Below, one piece after another: positions 32,194 to 41,283 of a stretch of 64,000 nucleotides of DNA. The translations under genes and the position numbers were made by a program. The notes below the pieces were generated by a model that saw nothing but the letters and a program-made list of their open reading frames with translations, searched no databases and was not told the DNA's origin. The first letter of the stretch is position 1. Each line of letters opens with the position of its first letter. Source of the DNA: WHSW01 sp963777775. Its GTDB lineage: Bacteria > Actinomycetota > Thermoleophilia > Solirubrobacterales > 70-9. Location: assembly GCA_963777775.1 (NCBI GenBank), contig CAVZRL010000003.1:57369-121368 (forward strand), read 5' to 3'.

Positions 32194-32796
32194 ATGTTCA
32201 CCGGAATCGTCACCGAGCTGGGAACGGTCGAGAGCGCCGAGCGCGCCGACGCCGGCGCCCGGCTGCGAATCCGCGCCGAGCTCGCCGGACGGCTCAGCGA
32301 GGGCGACTCGGTCGCGGTCGAGGGCGCCTGCCTGACCGCTGCCGCGGTCGAGCCGGACGCATTCGAGGCCGACGTGATGAACCAGACCCTCGGCCTGACG
32401 ACGCTGGGCCGGCTCGCCGCCGGGGACCGTGTGAACCTCGAGCCGGCCTTGCGCGCCGGCCAGCCGCTTGGCGGCCACCTCGTCCAGGGCCACGTCGACG
32501 GGCTCGGCGAGGTGACCTCGGTGACCGAGGACGGGATCGCGAAGCGGCTCCGCGTGCGGCTCGCGGACGGGCTCGATCGCTACGCGGTCGAGCACGGGTC
32601 GGTGACCGTGTCCGGCGTCAGCCTCACTGTCGCGGGGCTCGCCGCCGGCGAGATCGAGGTCTCGCTGGTTCCCGAGACGCTCGCCCGCACGACGCTCGGC
32701 CGGGTCGGCGAGGGCGACCTGCTCAACGTCGAGCTCGACCTCGTCGCCCGCTACGTCGAGCGCCTTCTACGCTTCAGAGAGGAAGGGAGCAGCTAG
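32194..32796 (+). CDS. ribE: Riboflavin synthase alpha chain
   Basis: A 200-residue protein with the tandem beta-barrel repeats of riboflavin synthase. MFTGIVTELGTVES opens repeat 1 and LGGHLVQGHVDGLGEV opens repeat 2. VAVEGACLTAAAVE and VTVSGVSLTVAGL are the paired substrate-binding blocks. It dismutates two lumazines to riboflavin. ATG five bases after ribD; a GTG three codons upstream is possible. Confidence 0.95.
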   Translation: MFTGIVTELGTVESAERADAGARLRIRAELAGRLSEGDSVAVEGACLTAAAVEPDAFEADVMNQTLGLTTLGRLAAGDRVNLEPALRAGQPLGGHLVQGHVDGLGEVTSVTEDGIAKRLRVRLADGLDRYAVEHGSVTVSGVSLTVAGLAAGEIEVSLVPETLARTTLGRVGEGDLLNVELDLVARYVERLLRFREEGSS

Positions 32797-32799
32797 CTG

Positions 32800-34104
32800 A
32801 TGTCCAAGCAGACCGCCACCCAGACCGCGTTCGCAACCATTGAAGAGGCGATCGATGAGATCCGTCGCGGCCGGATGGTCGTCGTCTGCGACGACGAGAA
32901 CCGCGAGAACGAGGGCGACCTGACCCTCGCCGCCCAGTTTGCCACCCCGGAGGCGATCAACTTCATGGCCAAGGAGGGGCGCGGGCTGATCTGCCTCGCG
33001 CTCAACCCGGAGCGGTGCGACGAGCTCGAGCTGAACCTGATGGCGGCCAAGAACGAGGCGCCGCTACAGACCGCGTTTACGGTCTCGGTCGAGGCCCGTC
33101 ACGGGGTCACGACCGGGATCTCCGCCGCCGACCGCGCGCACACGATCCAGGTCGCGATCGACCCCGGCTCCGCCCCGCACGACCTGGTCCAACCCGGGCA
33201 CGTGTTCCCGCTCAAGGCCAAGGACGGCGGCGTGCTCGAGCGCGCCGGGCAGACCGAGGCGGCGGTCGACCTGGCCCGCCTCGCTGGGCTCAACCCGGCC
33301 GGGGTGATCTGCGAGATCATGAACGACGACGGGACGATGGCCCGGGTGCCCGACCTCGTCGGCTACTGCGAGCGCCACGAGCTGAAGATGATCACGGTCG
33401 CCGACCTGATCGCCTACCGTCGCCGCACCGAGCGCTTGGTCGAGCGCGTCGTGGCGACCAAGCTGCCGACCGCGTTCGGCGAGTTCACCGCGGTCGGCTA
33501 CCGCTCGCTGCTCGACGACAAGCACCACGTCGCGATGGTCAAGGGGGATGTCGCGGAGGCGGACGCGGTGCTGGTCCGGGTCCACTCCGAGTGCCTGACC
33601 GGCGACGTCTTTCACTCGCTGCGCTGCGACTGCGGCGAGCAGCTCGAGGCGGCGATGGCGATGATCGAGCGCGAGGGCACCGGCGTGCTCCTCTACCTCT
33701 CCCAGGAGGGGCGGGGGATCGGGCTGCTCAACAAGCTCCGCGCCTACAAGCTCCAGGAGGAGGGCCTCGACACCGTCGACGCCAACCTCAAGCTCGGCCT
33801 GCCCGCCGACCTGCGCGACTACGGAATCGGGGCCCAGATCCTCGTCGACCTGGGCCTGAGCCGGATCCGGATCCTGACCAACAACCCGAAGAAGATCCAC
33901 GGGCTCGAGGGCTACGGCCTCTCGGTCGCCGAGCAGGTCCCGATCCAGGCGGTGCCCAATCCGCACAACGAGGAGTACCTGAACGCCAAGCGCGACAAGC
34001 TCGGCCATGTCCTGCATCACCAGGGGCTGGCGCTCGACGAAGAGCTGCTTCACGCCGAGCACGAGCGCGACGAGCGCGGGCGCCGCGAGGAGCCCGGTGC
34101 CTGA
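32800..34104 (+). CDS. ribBA: Bifunctional DHBP synthase / GTP cyclohydrolase II
   Basis: A 434-residue fusion. The RibB half (about 1-215) has DDENRENEGDLTLAAQF, GRGLICLAL and QPGHVFPLKAKDGGVLER. The RibA half has VRVHSECLTGDVFHSLRCDCGEQL with three zinc Cys, and YLSQEGRGIGLLNKLRAY. It feeds both branches of riboflavin synthesis. A GGAAGGGAG site lies about 10 bases upstream of the ATG. The C-terminus is extended and acidic. Confidence 0.96.
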   Translation: MSKQTATQTAFATIEEAIDEIRRGRMVVVCDDENRENEGDLTLAAQFATPEAINFMAKEGRGLICLALNPERCDELELNLMAAKNEAPLQTAFTVSVEARHGVTTGISAADRAHTIQVAIDPGSAPHDLVQPGHVFPLKAKDGGVLERAGQTEAAVDLARLAGLNPAGVICEIMNDDGTMARVPDLVGYCERHELKMITVADLIAYRRRTERLVERVVATKLPTAFGEFTAVGYRSLLDDKHHVAMVKGDVAEADAVLVRVHSECLTGDVFHSLRCDCGEQLEAAMAMIEREGTGVLLYLSQEGRGIGLLNKLRAYKLQEEGLDTVDANLKLGLPADLRDYGIGAQILVDLGLSRIRILTNNPKKIHGLEGYGLSVAEQVPIQAVPNPHNEEYLNAKRDKLGHVLHHQGLALDEELLHAEHERDERGRREEPGA

Positions 34105-34525
34105 GTTCGCGATCTGCGTCGCGACCTTCTACGAGGACCTCGCCGGCCGGCTCGTCAACGGCGCGACCGAGGCGTTCGGTGAGCACGACGTGAGCGCCGC
34201 CTCGCTGCACACCTACGAGGTCCCGGGCGCCTTCGAGCTGCCGCTGGCCGCCAAGCTGTGCGCGGAGTCGGGGCGCTTCGACGGGGTGGCCTGCCTCGGA
34301 GTCGTGATCCGCGGTGAGACCGACCACTACGACTTCGTCTGCGCCGAGGCCGCGCGCGGGATCCAGGACGTCACGCTGCGCACCGGTGTGCCGTGCGCGT
34401 TTGGCCTCATCACCAGCGACACCCGCGAGCAGGCCGAGGCGCGCGCCGGGGGAGACAAGCGCGACCAGGGCCGAAACGCGGCGCTCGCGGTGCTGCGGAT
34501 GGCCGAGCTGCGGGCGAGTCTCTGA
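34097..34525 (+). CDS. ribH: 6,7-dimethyl-8-ribityllumazine synthase
   Basis: A 142-residue lumazine synthase. Family blocks: ICVATFYEDLAGRLVNGA, VPGAFELPLAAKLCAESG, LGVVIRGETDHYDFVC and FGLITSDTREQAEARAGG; the catalytic His lies in TDHYDF. GTG start overlaps ribBA by 8 bases, closing the riboflavin operon. Confidence 0.95.
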   Translation: MPEFAICVATFYEDLAGRLVNGATEAFGEHDVSAASLHTYEVPGAFELPLAAKLCAESGRFDGVACLGVVIRGETDHYDFVCAEAARGIQDVTLRTGVPCAFGLITSDTREQAEARAGGDKRDQGRNAALAVLRMAELRASL

Positions 34526-34545
34526 GCGCTACCATCCTGCGTCCG

Positions 34546-34737
34546 ATGGCCAAGGTCTGTCACAGCTGCGGCAAGGGCCCCTCGTTCGGCAATTCGCGTA
34601 GCCACTCGATGGTCGCCACCCGGCGGCGCTTCAACCCGAACCTGCAGAAGGTCCGGATCGACGACGGCGGCCGCCCGCGGCGCGTCTACGTCTGCACCCG
34701 CTGCCTGAAGTCGAACAAGATCCAGAAGCACGCCTGA
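34546..34737 (+). CDS. rpmB: 50S ribosomal protein L28 (zinc-binding form)
   Basis: A 63-residue L28. MAKVCHSCGKGP and CTRCLKSNK carry two Cys pairs, the C+ version of L28 that binds zinc. SHSMVATRRRFNPNLQKV is the rRNA-binding core. A TACCAT hexamer (34530-34535) 10 bases upstream gives it its own promoter within the space after ribH. It is closed by a strong terminator. Confidence 0.96.
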   Translation: MAKVCHSCGKGPSFGNSRSHSMVATRRRFNPNLQKVRIDDGGRPRRVYVCTRCLKSNKIQKHA

Positions 34738-34778
34738 ATAATCCGGCCACCTCCTCCGCTTTCGCACGGAACAACTTG

Positions 34779-34803
34779 CCCGCGGCTACGCCGCGGGTTT
34801 TTT
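34779..34803 (+). terminator. Intrinsic terminator after rpmB
   Basis: Perfect 8-base-pair stem CCCGCGGC / GCCGCGGG with a TAC loop, followed by six T and ATT. This is the only textbook Rho-independent terminator seen in the window. Confidence 0.9.
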
Positions 34804-34889
34804 ATTGGTGCTTCCGCGTCCGGGGGTGCCGGGTGAGGGCTCGGCTGAACTCGCGCACGATCGGGATCGGCGCGTAGGCTCTCCGCGTC

Positions 34890-36512
34890 GTGGCTGCCGA
34901 TCCTTCCGTCCATCGCTTTCGCCAGATCGTCGGCGTCGCGCTGACGCATCTCGAAGCGCGCCGGCAGGAGATCAACGATCTCAACGTGTTCCCGGTCGCC
35001 GACGGCGACACCGGCGACAACATGGCGCTGACGATGCGCTACGTGCTCGAGGAGCTCGACCGGCTCGAGCGCGAGGGCGACGGCGACCCGCCCCGACCGG
35101 AGATCGTGCGCGCCGTCGCGCGCGCCGCGCTGATGGGCGCCCGGGGCAACTCGGGGGTGATCCTGAGCCAGATCGTCCGCGGGCTCGCCGAGAAGGTGGC
35201 GACGCCGCCGGGCCGACTGATCGACCCGGAGCTGATCGAGGCCGCGCTCCGTCACGCCAGCGACGCCGCCTACGCCTCCGTCCGCGAGCCCGCCGAGGGC
35301 ACGATGCTGACCGTGATCCGGGCGATGGCCGACGCCGTCAGCGAGCGCCGCTCGCACTGGCTGCGGCTCGAGCCCGACGCCACCGACGACGAGCAGAACG
35401 CGCTGCTCGCCGAGATGCTGGCGACGGCGCTGTTCGCGGGCGAGGAGGCGGTCCGGCACACACCCGAGCAGCTCGACGTGCTCGCCGAGGCCGGGGTCGT
35501 CGACGCCGGCGCCCTCGGCCTGGTCGTGATCATCCGCGGCATGGTCGCCGGTCTCGCCGGCGAGGCGGTGAGCCTGCCCGAGATCCCGCACTACGCGGCG
35601 GCGCGGATCGACGACGTGCACCACTTCGGCTCCCGCTTCCGCTTCTGCACCAACTTCATCGTCATCGGCGAGGGGCTCGACCGTGAGGCGTTCCTCGGTG
35701 ACCTCGAGCGGCTCGGGGACTCGGTCCTGGTCGTCGGCGACGAGGCGACGCTGAAGGTCCACGTGCACACCGACGACCCCGATTCCGCCAAGCAGCTGTT
35801 CGCCGGCGCCGGCCGCGTCGAGCGCGAGGACATCGCCGACATGCACGAGCAGGTGGCGGGCCAGCGCGCCCGCCTCGGCGACGGGATCGCGGCGGTCGTC
35901 GCCGTCACCAGCGGCGACGGGCTGCGGTCGCTGTTCGAGCAGCTGGGCGCGCTTGCCGTCGACGGCGGCCCGACCCTCAACCCGCCGACCAAGGACCTGC
36001 TCGAGGGGATCGACGCATGCCCGGCCGCCGAGGTCGTCCTGCTGCCCAACTCCGCCGATGTGCTGATGGCCGCCGAAGAGGCGGCCCGCCTGGCCGCCAA
36101 GCCGGTCACGGTCGTCCACTCGGAGTCCCAGCAGGCGGGGCTCGCGGCGCTGGTCGAGTTCGATCCCCGCCTGGGCGCGGCGGCGAACGGCGAGCGGCTG
36201 CAATCCGCACTCGCGGATGTCCGCGTCGGAGCGGTGGCTCCCGCCGCCCGCGACGATTCCGAGGGCAGGTTTCGCCGCGGCGACGCGGTCGGGTTCGCGG
36301 GCGAGGAGATCGTCGCCTGGGGCGGGGCCGGCTCGACCTTGCTCGCGACGGTCGCCCGGCTCGCCGAGGGCGCCGAGATCGTGACCGTGATCGAGGGCGC
36401 GGAGTCGTCGATCCCGCTCGACGCCCTCGACCTCGCCCTGCCCGACGGGATCGAGATCGAGCTGCATCGCGGCGGCACCCCGAACTACTCCTGGCTGATC
36501 GCAAGCCAGTAG
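34890..36512 (+). CDS. fakA: DAK2-domain fatty acid kinase-like protein
   Basis: A 540-residue protein with the DhaL-like kinase domain: LNVFPVADGDTGDNM (Asp ligands at 38, 40 and 43) and MGARGNSGVILSQIVRG. The middle and C-terminal FakA domains follow, with LKVHVHTDDP and VHSESQQAGLAALVEFDP. FakA phosphorylates fatty acids bound to FakB. The place between rpmB and recG is the conserved one. GTG start with TAGGCT 9 bases upstream. No FakB is in this window. Confidence 0.88.
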   Translation: MAADPSVHRFRQIVGVALTHLEARRQEINDLNVFPVADGDTGDNMALTMRYVLEELDRLEREGDGDPPRPEIVRAVARAALMGARGNSGVILSQIVRGLAEKVATPPGRLIDPELIEAALRHASDAAYASVREPAEGTMLTVIRAMADAVSERRSHWLRLEPDATDDEQNALLAEMLATALFAGEEAVRHTPEQLDVLAEAGVVDAGALGLVVIIRGMVAGLAGEAVSLPEIPHYAAARIDDVHHFGSRFRFCTNFIVIGEGLDREAFLGDLERLGDSVLVVGDEATLKVHVHTDDPDSAKQLFAGAGRVEREDIADMHEQVAGQRARLGDGIAAVVAVTSGDGLRSLFEQLGALAVDGGPTLNPPTKDLLEGIDACPAAEVVLLPNSADVLMAAEEAARLAAKPVTVVHSESQQAGLAALVEFDPRLGAAANGERLQSALADVRVGAVAPAARDDSEGRFRRGDAVGFAGEEIVAWGGAGSTLLATVARLAEGAEIVTVIEGAESSIPLDALDLALPDGIEIELHRGGTPNYSWLIASQ

Positions 36513-36515
36513 CCG

Positions 36516-36521
36516 TAGGGT
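36516..36521 (+). promoter_or_regulatory. -10 element of the 36529 gene (leaderless)
   Basis: TAGGGT ends 7 bases before the ATG. Confidence 0.5.
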
Positions 36522-36528
36522 TGCGGCG

Positions 36529-37260
36529 ATGGCGGGCTTGCTCGACCAGGTCCTCGAGGCCCACGGCGGCCGCGAGCGCTGGGCGGCGGCGAGGCGGATC
36601 GCCGCCCGGGTTCGCTCCGGCGGCCTGCTGGTCCGAACCCGGTTTCCCGGCAGGGGGCGGACCGACTACCGGATCGAGGCCGAGGTCGGGGCGGCGACGG
36701 CGACGGCGACGCCGTTCCCGCAGCCCGGGCGCCGCGGCGTCTTCGATCGCGGCGAGGCGAGGATCGAGACCGAGGGCGGCGAGCTGATCGAGACGCGGTC
36801 GGACCCTCGCTCGCACTTCTTCGGCCGCGCCGGCCTGCGGCGCAACCTGCGCTGGGACCCGCTCGACGCCACCTACTTCGCCGGCTACGCACTCTGGAAC
36901 TACCTCAATACCCCGTATCTGCTCGCGCGCGAGGACGTCCGCACGCGCGAGCTCGAGCCCTGGGATGCCGGCGGTCGGCGCTGGCGGCGGCTCGCGGCGG
37001 ACTTCCCGCCCGCCCTCCACACGCACTCGCCCGCACAGGTCTTCTACTTCGACGAGCGAGGGCTGCTGCGCCGCCACGACTACGTGGCCGAGGTGGTCGG
37101 AGGCTGGGCGCGGGCCGCCCATATGTGCGACGAGCACGTCGAGGCCGGCGGGCTCGTGTTCCCGACAAGGCGCTGGGTGCGGCCACGCGGCCCCGCCGAT
37201 CGGGCGCTGCCGGGTCCGACCCTCGTCTCGCTCGCGATCTCGGAGCTCGAGGTCGGATGA
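36529..37260 (+). CDS. Hypothetical protein, LolA-like in outline
   Basis: A 243-residue soluble protein, no signal peptide. Predicted beta-rich, with conserved-looking stretches ALWNYLNTPYLL, LHTHSPAQVFYFDERGLLRRHDYVAEVVGG and FPTRRWV. The pattern recalls lipid-binding LolA/LppX-like folds, but that is a guess. It overlaps the next gene, a glutathione S-transferase homologue, by ATGA, so the two are probably co-expressed. Confidence 0.6.
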   Translation: MAGLLDQVLEAHGGRERWAAARRIAARVRSGGLLVRTRFPGRGRTDYRIEAEVGAATATATPFPQPGRRGVFDRGEARIETEGGELIETRSDPRSHFFGRAGLRRNLRWDPLDATYFAGYALWNYLNTPYLLAREDVRTRELEPWDAGGRRWRRLAADFPPALHTHSPAQVFYFDERGLLRRHDYVAEVVGGWARAAHMCDEHVEAGGLVFPTRRWVRPRGPADRALPGPTLVSLAISELEVG

Positions 37261-38024
37261 GCGAGCCGGTGCTCTGGCACATACCCGTCTCGCACTACAG
37301 CGAGAAGGCGCGCTGGGCGCTCGCCCACAAGCACGTCGAGCACGAGCGGCGCGCCCCGATCCCCGGGGCCCACATGGCGATTGCGCTCTGGCTCACCCGC
37401 GGCGCTCAGAAGACCTTCCCCGTGCTCCAACTCGAGGATGAGAACGTGGGCGACTCGACCGCGATCATCGCGGCCCTCGAGCAGCGCTTTCCGGATCCGC
37501 CCCTATACCCGTCCGACCCTGTGGAGCGGGCACGGGCGCTCGAGCTGGAGGAGTTCTTCGACGAGGAGCTCGGCCCTCACATCCGGCTGCTCGCCTGGCA
37601 CGAGCTGCGCATCGACAGCGAGCAGATGGCGGAGCTCTCGCGGTCGATGCTCCCCTCGCCGTTCCGTGACCTCGGGGCGGCGCGCGCTGCGGCGGGGCGG
37701 TTCGGCTCCACCTACGTGCAGGTGCGCTTTCGGGTCGCCGGCGACGATGCCGCAGCCGCCGCGCGGACCAAGATCGTCGCCGCCCTCGACCGCCTCGACG
37801 GCGAGCTCGAGCGGGCCGACGGGGGCTATCTGGCGGGCGGCGCATTCTCGGTCGCCGACCTGACGGCCGCGTCGCTCTTCTACCCGCTGGTCAACCCCCC
37901 CGGCGGGCCCTCGCTTCCCGATCCGCCCGCACGCCTGGACGAGTTCTTCGCCCCGCTGCGCGAACGACCCGGCGCCCGCTGGATCGGAGAGATCTACGCC
38001 CGCCACCGCGAGCCGGCCGCCTGA
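37257..38024 (+). CDS. Glutathione S-transferase family protein
   Basis: A 255-residue protein with an N-terminal thioredoxin-like domain (LWHIPVSHYSEKARWALAHK) and an alpha-helical C-terminal domain (GGYLAGGAFSVADLTAASLFYPLV). The active-site position is Ser/Tyr rather than Cys. Actinobacteria usually use mycothiol rather than glutathione, so the thiol partner is uncertain. Coupled to the preceding hypothetical gene. Confidence 0.8.
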   Translation: MSEPVLWHIPVSHYSEKARWALAHKHVEHERRAPIPGAHMAIALWLTRGAQKTFPVLQLEDENVGDSTAIIAALEQRFPDPPLYPSDPVERARALELEEFFDEELGPHIRLLAWHELRIDSEQMAELSRSMLPSPFRDLGAARAAAGRFGSTYVQVRFRVAGDDAAAAARTKIVAALDRLDGELERADGGYLAGGAFSVADLTAASLFYPLVNPPGGPSLPDPPARLDEFFAPLRERPGARWIGEIYARHREPAA

Positions 38025-38048
38025 CTCAGCGCCGGGCTCGGATCCGGC

Positions 38049-38525
38049 TCACGAGATCTCGACCACCGCCTCGACCTCGACCGGGACGTCGAACGGGAGC
38101 TGGGCGGCGCCGATCGCCGAGCGGGCGTGGCGTCCGGCGTCCGGGCCCCAGACCTCGAGCACGAGATCGGTAAACCCGTTGATCACCGCCGGCGGCTTGT
38201 CGAAGCCGGGCGCGCACTGGACGAGCCCGAGCGCCTTGACCCAGCCGGTGACCCGGTCGAGCTCGCCGAGCGTGGCCGCGAGCGAGGCGACGACCGAGAG
38301 CCCGACCAGACGCGCGGCCTCGTAGCCCTGCTCGACTGTGAGCCCGTCGCCGACCCGACCCGAGACCAGCACTTCGGCCCCGTCCACCGGGAGATGGCCC
38401 GAGACGTATCCGAGCCCGCCGTGGACCTTGACCAGCTCGAACGGGAACTCGACCCCCGGGGGCGGCGCGAACGGCGCCGGCAGGTCCAGCCCGAGCTCGG
38501 CGAGCCTGTCCTCGATCCGTCCCAT
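38049..38525 (-). CDS. RidA/YjgF-family protein
   Basis: A 158-residue RidA-like protein of the long subgroup. YVSGHLPVDG, LVGLSVVASLAATLGELDRV and ARSAIGAAQLPFDVPVEVEAVVEI match, including the Arg of RSAIG that binds the imine substrate carboxylate in active RidA proteins. It probably hydrolyses enamines or imines. Divergent from recG with overlapping -10 boxes. Confidence 0.85.
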   Translation of the reverse strand: MGRIEDRLAELGLDLPAPFAPPPGVEFPFELVKVHGGLGYVSGHLPVDGAEVLVSGRVGDGLTVEQGYEAARLVGLSVVASLAATLGELDRVTGWVKALGLVQCAPGFDKPPAVINGFTDLVLEVWGPDAGRHARSAIGAAQLPFDVPVEVEAVVEIS

Positions 38526-38534
38526 CTCCCGCGC

Positions 38535-38544
38535 AGCCTACCCT
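38535..38544. promoter_or_regulatory. Bidirectional promoter, two -10 boxes sharing one TA (RidA / recG)
   Basis: AGCCTACCCT reads as TAGGCT on the minus strand, 9 bases before the RidA ATG, and as TACCCT on the plus strand, 7 bases before the recG ATG. Shared TA at 38539-38540. Confidence 0.6.
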
Positions 38545-38551
38545 TGCGGCG

Positions 38552-40750
38552 ATGAGCGAGGTCGCGGTCGCGGAGCGTGCCGTGAAGGCCGAGCCGCCGC
38601 GGGCCCTGGGCAGCGGGGCGGCGGTCGACCGCGAGCAGCTGCGCAGGGTGCCGCTGCGAACCCGGCCTCGGCCGAGCCTGCTCGGCGCCCCGTTGACATC
38701 GCTGCGCGGGGTCGGGCCGAAGCTCGCCGCCGCCGCGGCGGAGCTCGGGATCGCCGACGTCGGCGACCTGCTCCGCCACGCTCCGCACGGCTATCGCGAC
38801 CGATCCGAGGTTCGCGAGGTCGCCGAGTTGCGGATCGGCGAGCGCGCCACGGTGCTGGTCGCGGTGCGCTCGGCGCGGGTCCGCCCGACTCGGAACCGCA
38901 GGCTGCGGATCGTCGAAGCGGAGGCCGCCGACGCGAGCGGTCCGCTGAAGGCGATCTGGTTCAACCAGGCCTGGCTCGCCGAGCGGCTGCGACCCGGTGT
39001 CGAGCTGCTGCTCAGCGGCAAGCTCGAGCGCCGCGGCGGCTTCCGGGTCGAGGCGTACGAGATCCTCACCGACCAGGCGCCCGGCTCACCGAGCGGCATC
39101 CACACGACCGGCCTGGTCGCCGTGCACCCGGCCTCCGAGGCGCTGCGCCCGAACCGGATCCGCGAGTGGGCGCACCAGGCGGCGGAGGCGGCGACGCTCG
39201 CGGTCGAGCCGCTGCCGGCGGAGCTGCGCGCGCGGCGCCGGCTGCCCGCCGAGGCCGACGCGTTACGGGCCCTTCACTTCCCGGTCGACGACGCCGAGGC
39301 GGCGCTGGCCCGCGAGCGACTCGCGCTCGAGGAGTTGGTCCTGCACCAGGTGGTGCTCGCGACGAGGCGCCGCGAGCGCCGCGACGCGCGGGCCGGGATC
39401 GAGATCGGTCCGCCCGCATCCGACGGCCTCGCACGACGGTGGCTCGGCTCACTGCCCTTCGAGCTCACCGCCGACCAGCGCGCGGCGCTCGCCGATCTCG
39501 ACCGCGACCTCGCCTCGGGCCGGCCGATGCAGCGCCTGTTGATGGGGGAGGTCGGCTCCGGGAAGACCGTCTGCGCCTTGTACGCGATGCTGCGCGCGGT
39601 CGAGTCCGGGCGCCAGGCGGCGCTGATGGCCCCGACCGAGACGCTGGCGGAGCAGCACGCGGCGACCCTCGATCGGCTTCTCGCCCGCGAGCCGGTCGCG
39701 TTCGCGTTGCTCACCGGTGCGACCCCCGGAGCGCGCCGCCGCGAGGCGCTGGCGCGGTTGGCGGGCGGTGAGCTCGGGCTCGTCGTCGGTACCCATGCCC
39801 TGATCGAGCCGGAGGTCGAGTTCCAGAGCCTCGCGGTCTGCGTTGTCGACGAGCAGCACCGCTTCGGCGTCGCGCAGCGGGCGGCACTCGACGCCAAGGG
39901 ACCCGGGGCCAACGCGCCGCACGTCCTGCACATGACCGCGACCCCGATCCCGCGCACCCTCTCGCTGACCGCCTACGGGGACCTCGACGCGACCACGATC
40001 CGCGAGCTGCCCGCCGGCCGCATGCCGGTCAAGACCTGGGTCGTCGGGGAGGAGAGGCGGACCGGCGCCTATGAGTTCATCCGCGCCCGCTTGCGCGAGG
40101 GACGCCAGGCCTACGTCGTCTGCCCGCTGGTCGAGGACTCCGAGAAGGTGGCGGCGAAGGCCGCCGGCGCCGAGGCCGAGCGGCTCCGGGGCGCCGAGCT
40201 CGAGGGGTTCGAGGTCGGCCTGCTGCACGGCCAGATGTCCTCGGGCGAGAAGTCCGAGGCGATGGCCGCCTTCGCGGCCGGCCGCACCCAGGTGCTCGTC
40301 GCGACGACCGTGATCGAGGTCGGGATCGACGTCGCGAACGCGACCGTGATGCTGATCGAGGGGGCCGAGCGCTTCGGGCTCTCGCAGCTTCATCAGCTCC
40401 GCGGCCGGGTCGGTCGCGGAGAGCACGAGAGCCACTGCATCCTCTTCGCCGACCCCGACTCCGAGCAGGCCGCGCGGCGGATGGAGGCGATCGCCGCGAC
40501 CGCCGACGGCTTCGAGCTCGCCGAGGTCGACCTGGCGCTGCGCGGTGAGGGAGAGCTGCTGGGCACCCGCCAGCACGGGCTGCCCCGGTTCCGGATTGCC
40601 GAGCTGCCCGAGGACGCCGCGCTGCTCGCCGCGGCGCGGTCCGAGGTGGTGGCGATGCTCCGCCGCCATCACGACCTCCGCGATCCGGCGCTCGGGCCGC
40701 TGGCCGACGCCGCCGCCGAGCGCTTCGGCGACGAGCGGATGCGGGCATGA
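38552..40750 (+). CDS. recG: ATP-dependent DNA helicase RecG
   Basis: A 732-residue branch-migration helicase. The N-terminal wedge/OB domain spans about 45-250. Walker A GEVGSGKT is at 332-339. DEQHRFG, MTATPIPRTL, TTVIEVGIDV and QLRGRVGRG follow in order. The N-terminal 45 residues before LTSLRGVGPKLA are extra. Stop overlaps rsmD by ATGA. Confidence 0.96.
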   Translation: MSEVAVAERAVKAEPPRALGSGAAVDREQLRRVPLRTRPRPSLLGAPLTSLRGVGPKLAAAAAELGIADVGDLLRHAPHGYRDRSEVREVAELRIGERATVLVAVRSARVRPTRNRRLRIVEAEAADASGPLKAIWFNQAWLAERLRPGVELLLSGKLERRGGFRVEAYEILTDQAPGSPSGIHTTGLVAVHPASEALRPNRIREWAHQAAEAATLAVEPLPAELRARRRLPAEADALRALHFPVDDAEAALARERLALEELVLHQVVLATRRRERRDARAGIEIGPPASDGLARRWLGSLPFELTADQRAALADLDRDLASGRPMQRLLMGEVGSGKTVCALYAMLRAVESGRQAALMAPTETLAEQHAATLDRLLAREPVAFALLTGATPGARRREALARLAGGELGLVVGTHALIEPEVEFQSLAVCVVDEQHRFGVAQRAALDAKGPGANAPHVLHMTATPIPRTLSLTAYGDLDATTIRELPAGRMPVKTWVVGEERRTGAYEFIRARLREGRQAYVVCPLVEDSEKVAAKAAGAEAERLRGAELEGFEVGLLHGQMSSGEKSEAMAAFAAGRTQVLVATTVIEVGIDVANATVMLIEGAERFGLSQLHQLRGRVGRGEHESHCILFADPDSEQAARRMEAIAATADGFELAEVDLALRGEGELLGTRQHGLPRFRIAELPEDAALLAAARSEVVAMLRRHHDLRDPALGPLADAAAERFGDERMRA

Positions 40751-41283
40751 GGGTGGTCGGCGGCCGACTCCGCGGCCGGCGGCTCACCTCGCCGCCGAGC
40801 CGCTCGCGAGAGGTAAGGCCGACATCCGACCGCGCCCGCGAGACCCTTTTCGCCTTGCTCGGAGACGTCTCAGACCTGCTCGTGCTCGACCTCTTCTGCG
40901 GCACCGGGGCGCTCGCGATCGAGGCGCTCTCGCGCGGCGCCGACTCCGCCGTCTTGGTCGACAAGGCGCCCGCCCTGGCGCGCCGCAACGTCGAGGCGCT
41001 CGGGCTCGCGAACCGCTGCGAGATCGTCCGCTCGGACGCGATCCGCTACCTGGGCTCGACCGAGCAGCGGTTCGGGCTGATTCTCTGCGACCCGCCGTAT
41101 AAACTCGCCGACCGCCTTGAGCCTGAGCTCTCGCAACACCTCCCGCCGCGGCTCGCTCGCCACGCCAGGCTGGCGATCGAGTGCTCGGCGCACCGTCCGC
41201 TCGGGCTCGAAGCGCCGGGATTGTCCCTGCTCAGCGAGCGCCGGATCGGTGAGGCGCTGATCCGCGTGCTGGCGAACCGATGA
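40747..41283 (+). CDS. rsmD: 16S rRNA (guanine966-N2)-methyltransferase
   Basis: A 178-residue RsmD. Starts with RVVGGRLRGRRL and contains RPTSDRARETLFALL, the SAM-binding DLFCGTGALAIEALSRGA and catalytic DPPYKL. Lies between recG and coaD, the standard order, with ATGA overlaps at both ends. Confidence 0.94.
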   Translation: MRVVGGRLRGRRLTSPPSRSREVRPTSDRARETLFALLGDVSDLLVLDLFCGTGALAIEALSRGADSAVLVDKAPALARRNVEALGLANRCEIVRSDAIRYLGSTEQRFGLILCDPPYKLADRLEPELSQHLPPRLARHARLAIECSAHRPLGLEAPGLSLLSERRIGEALIRVLANR

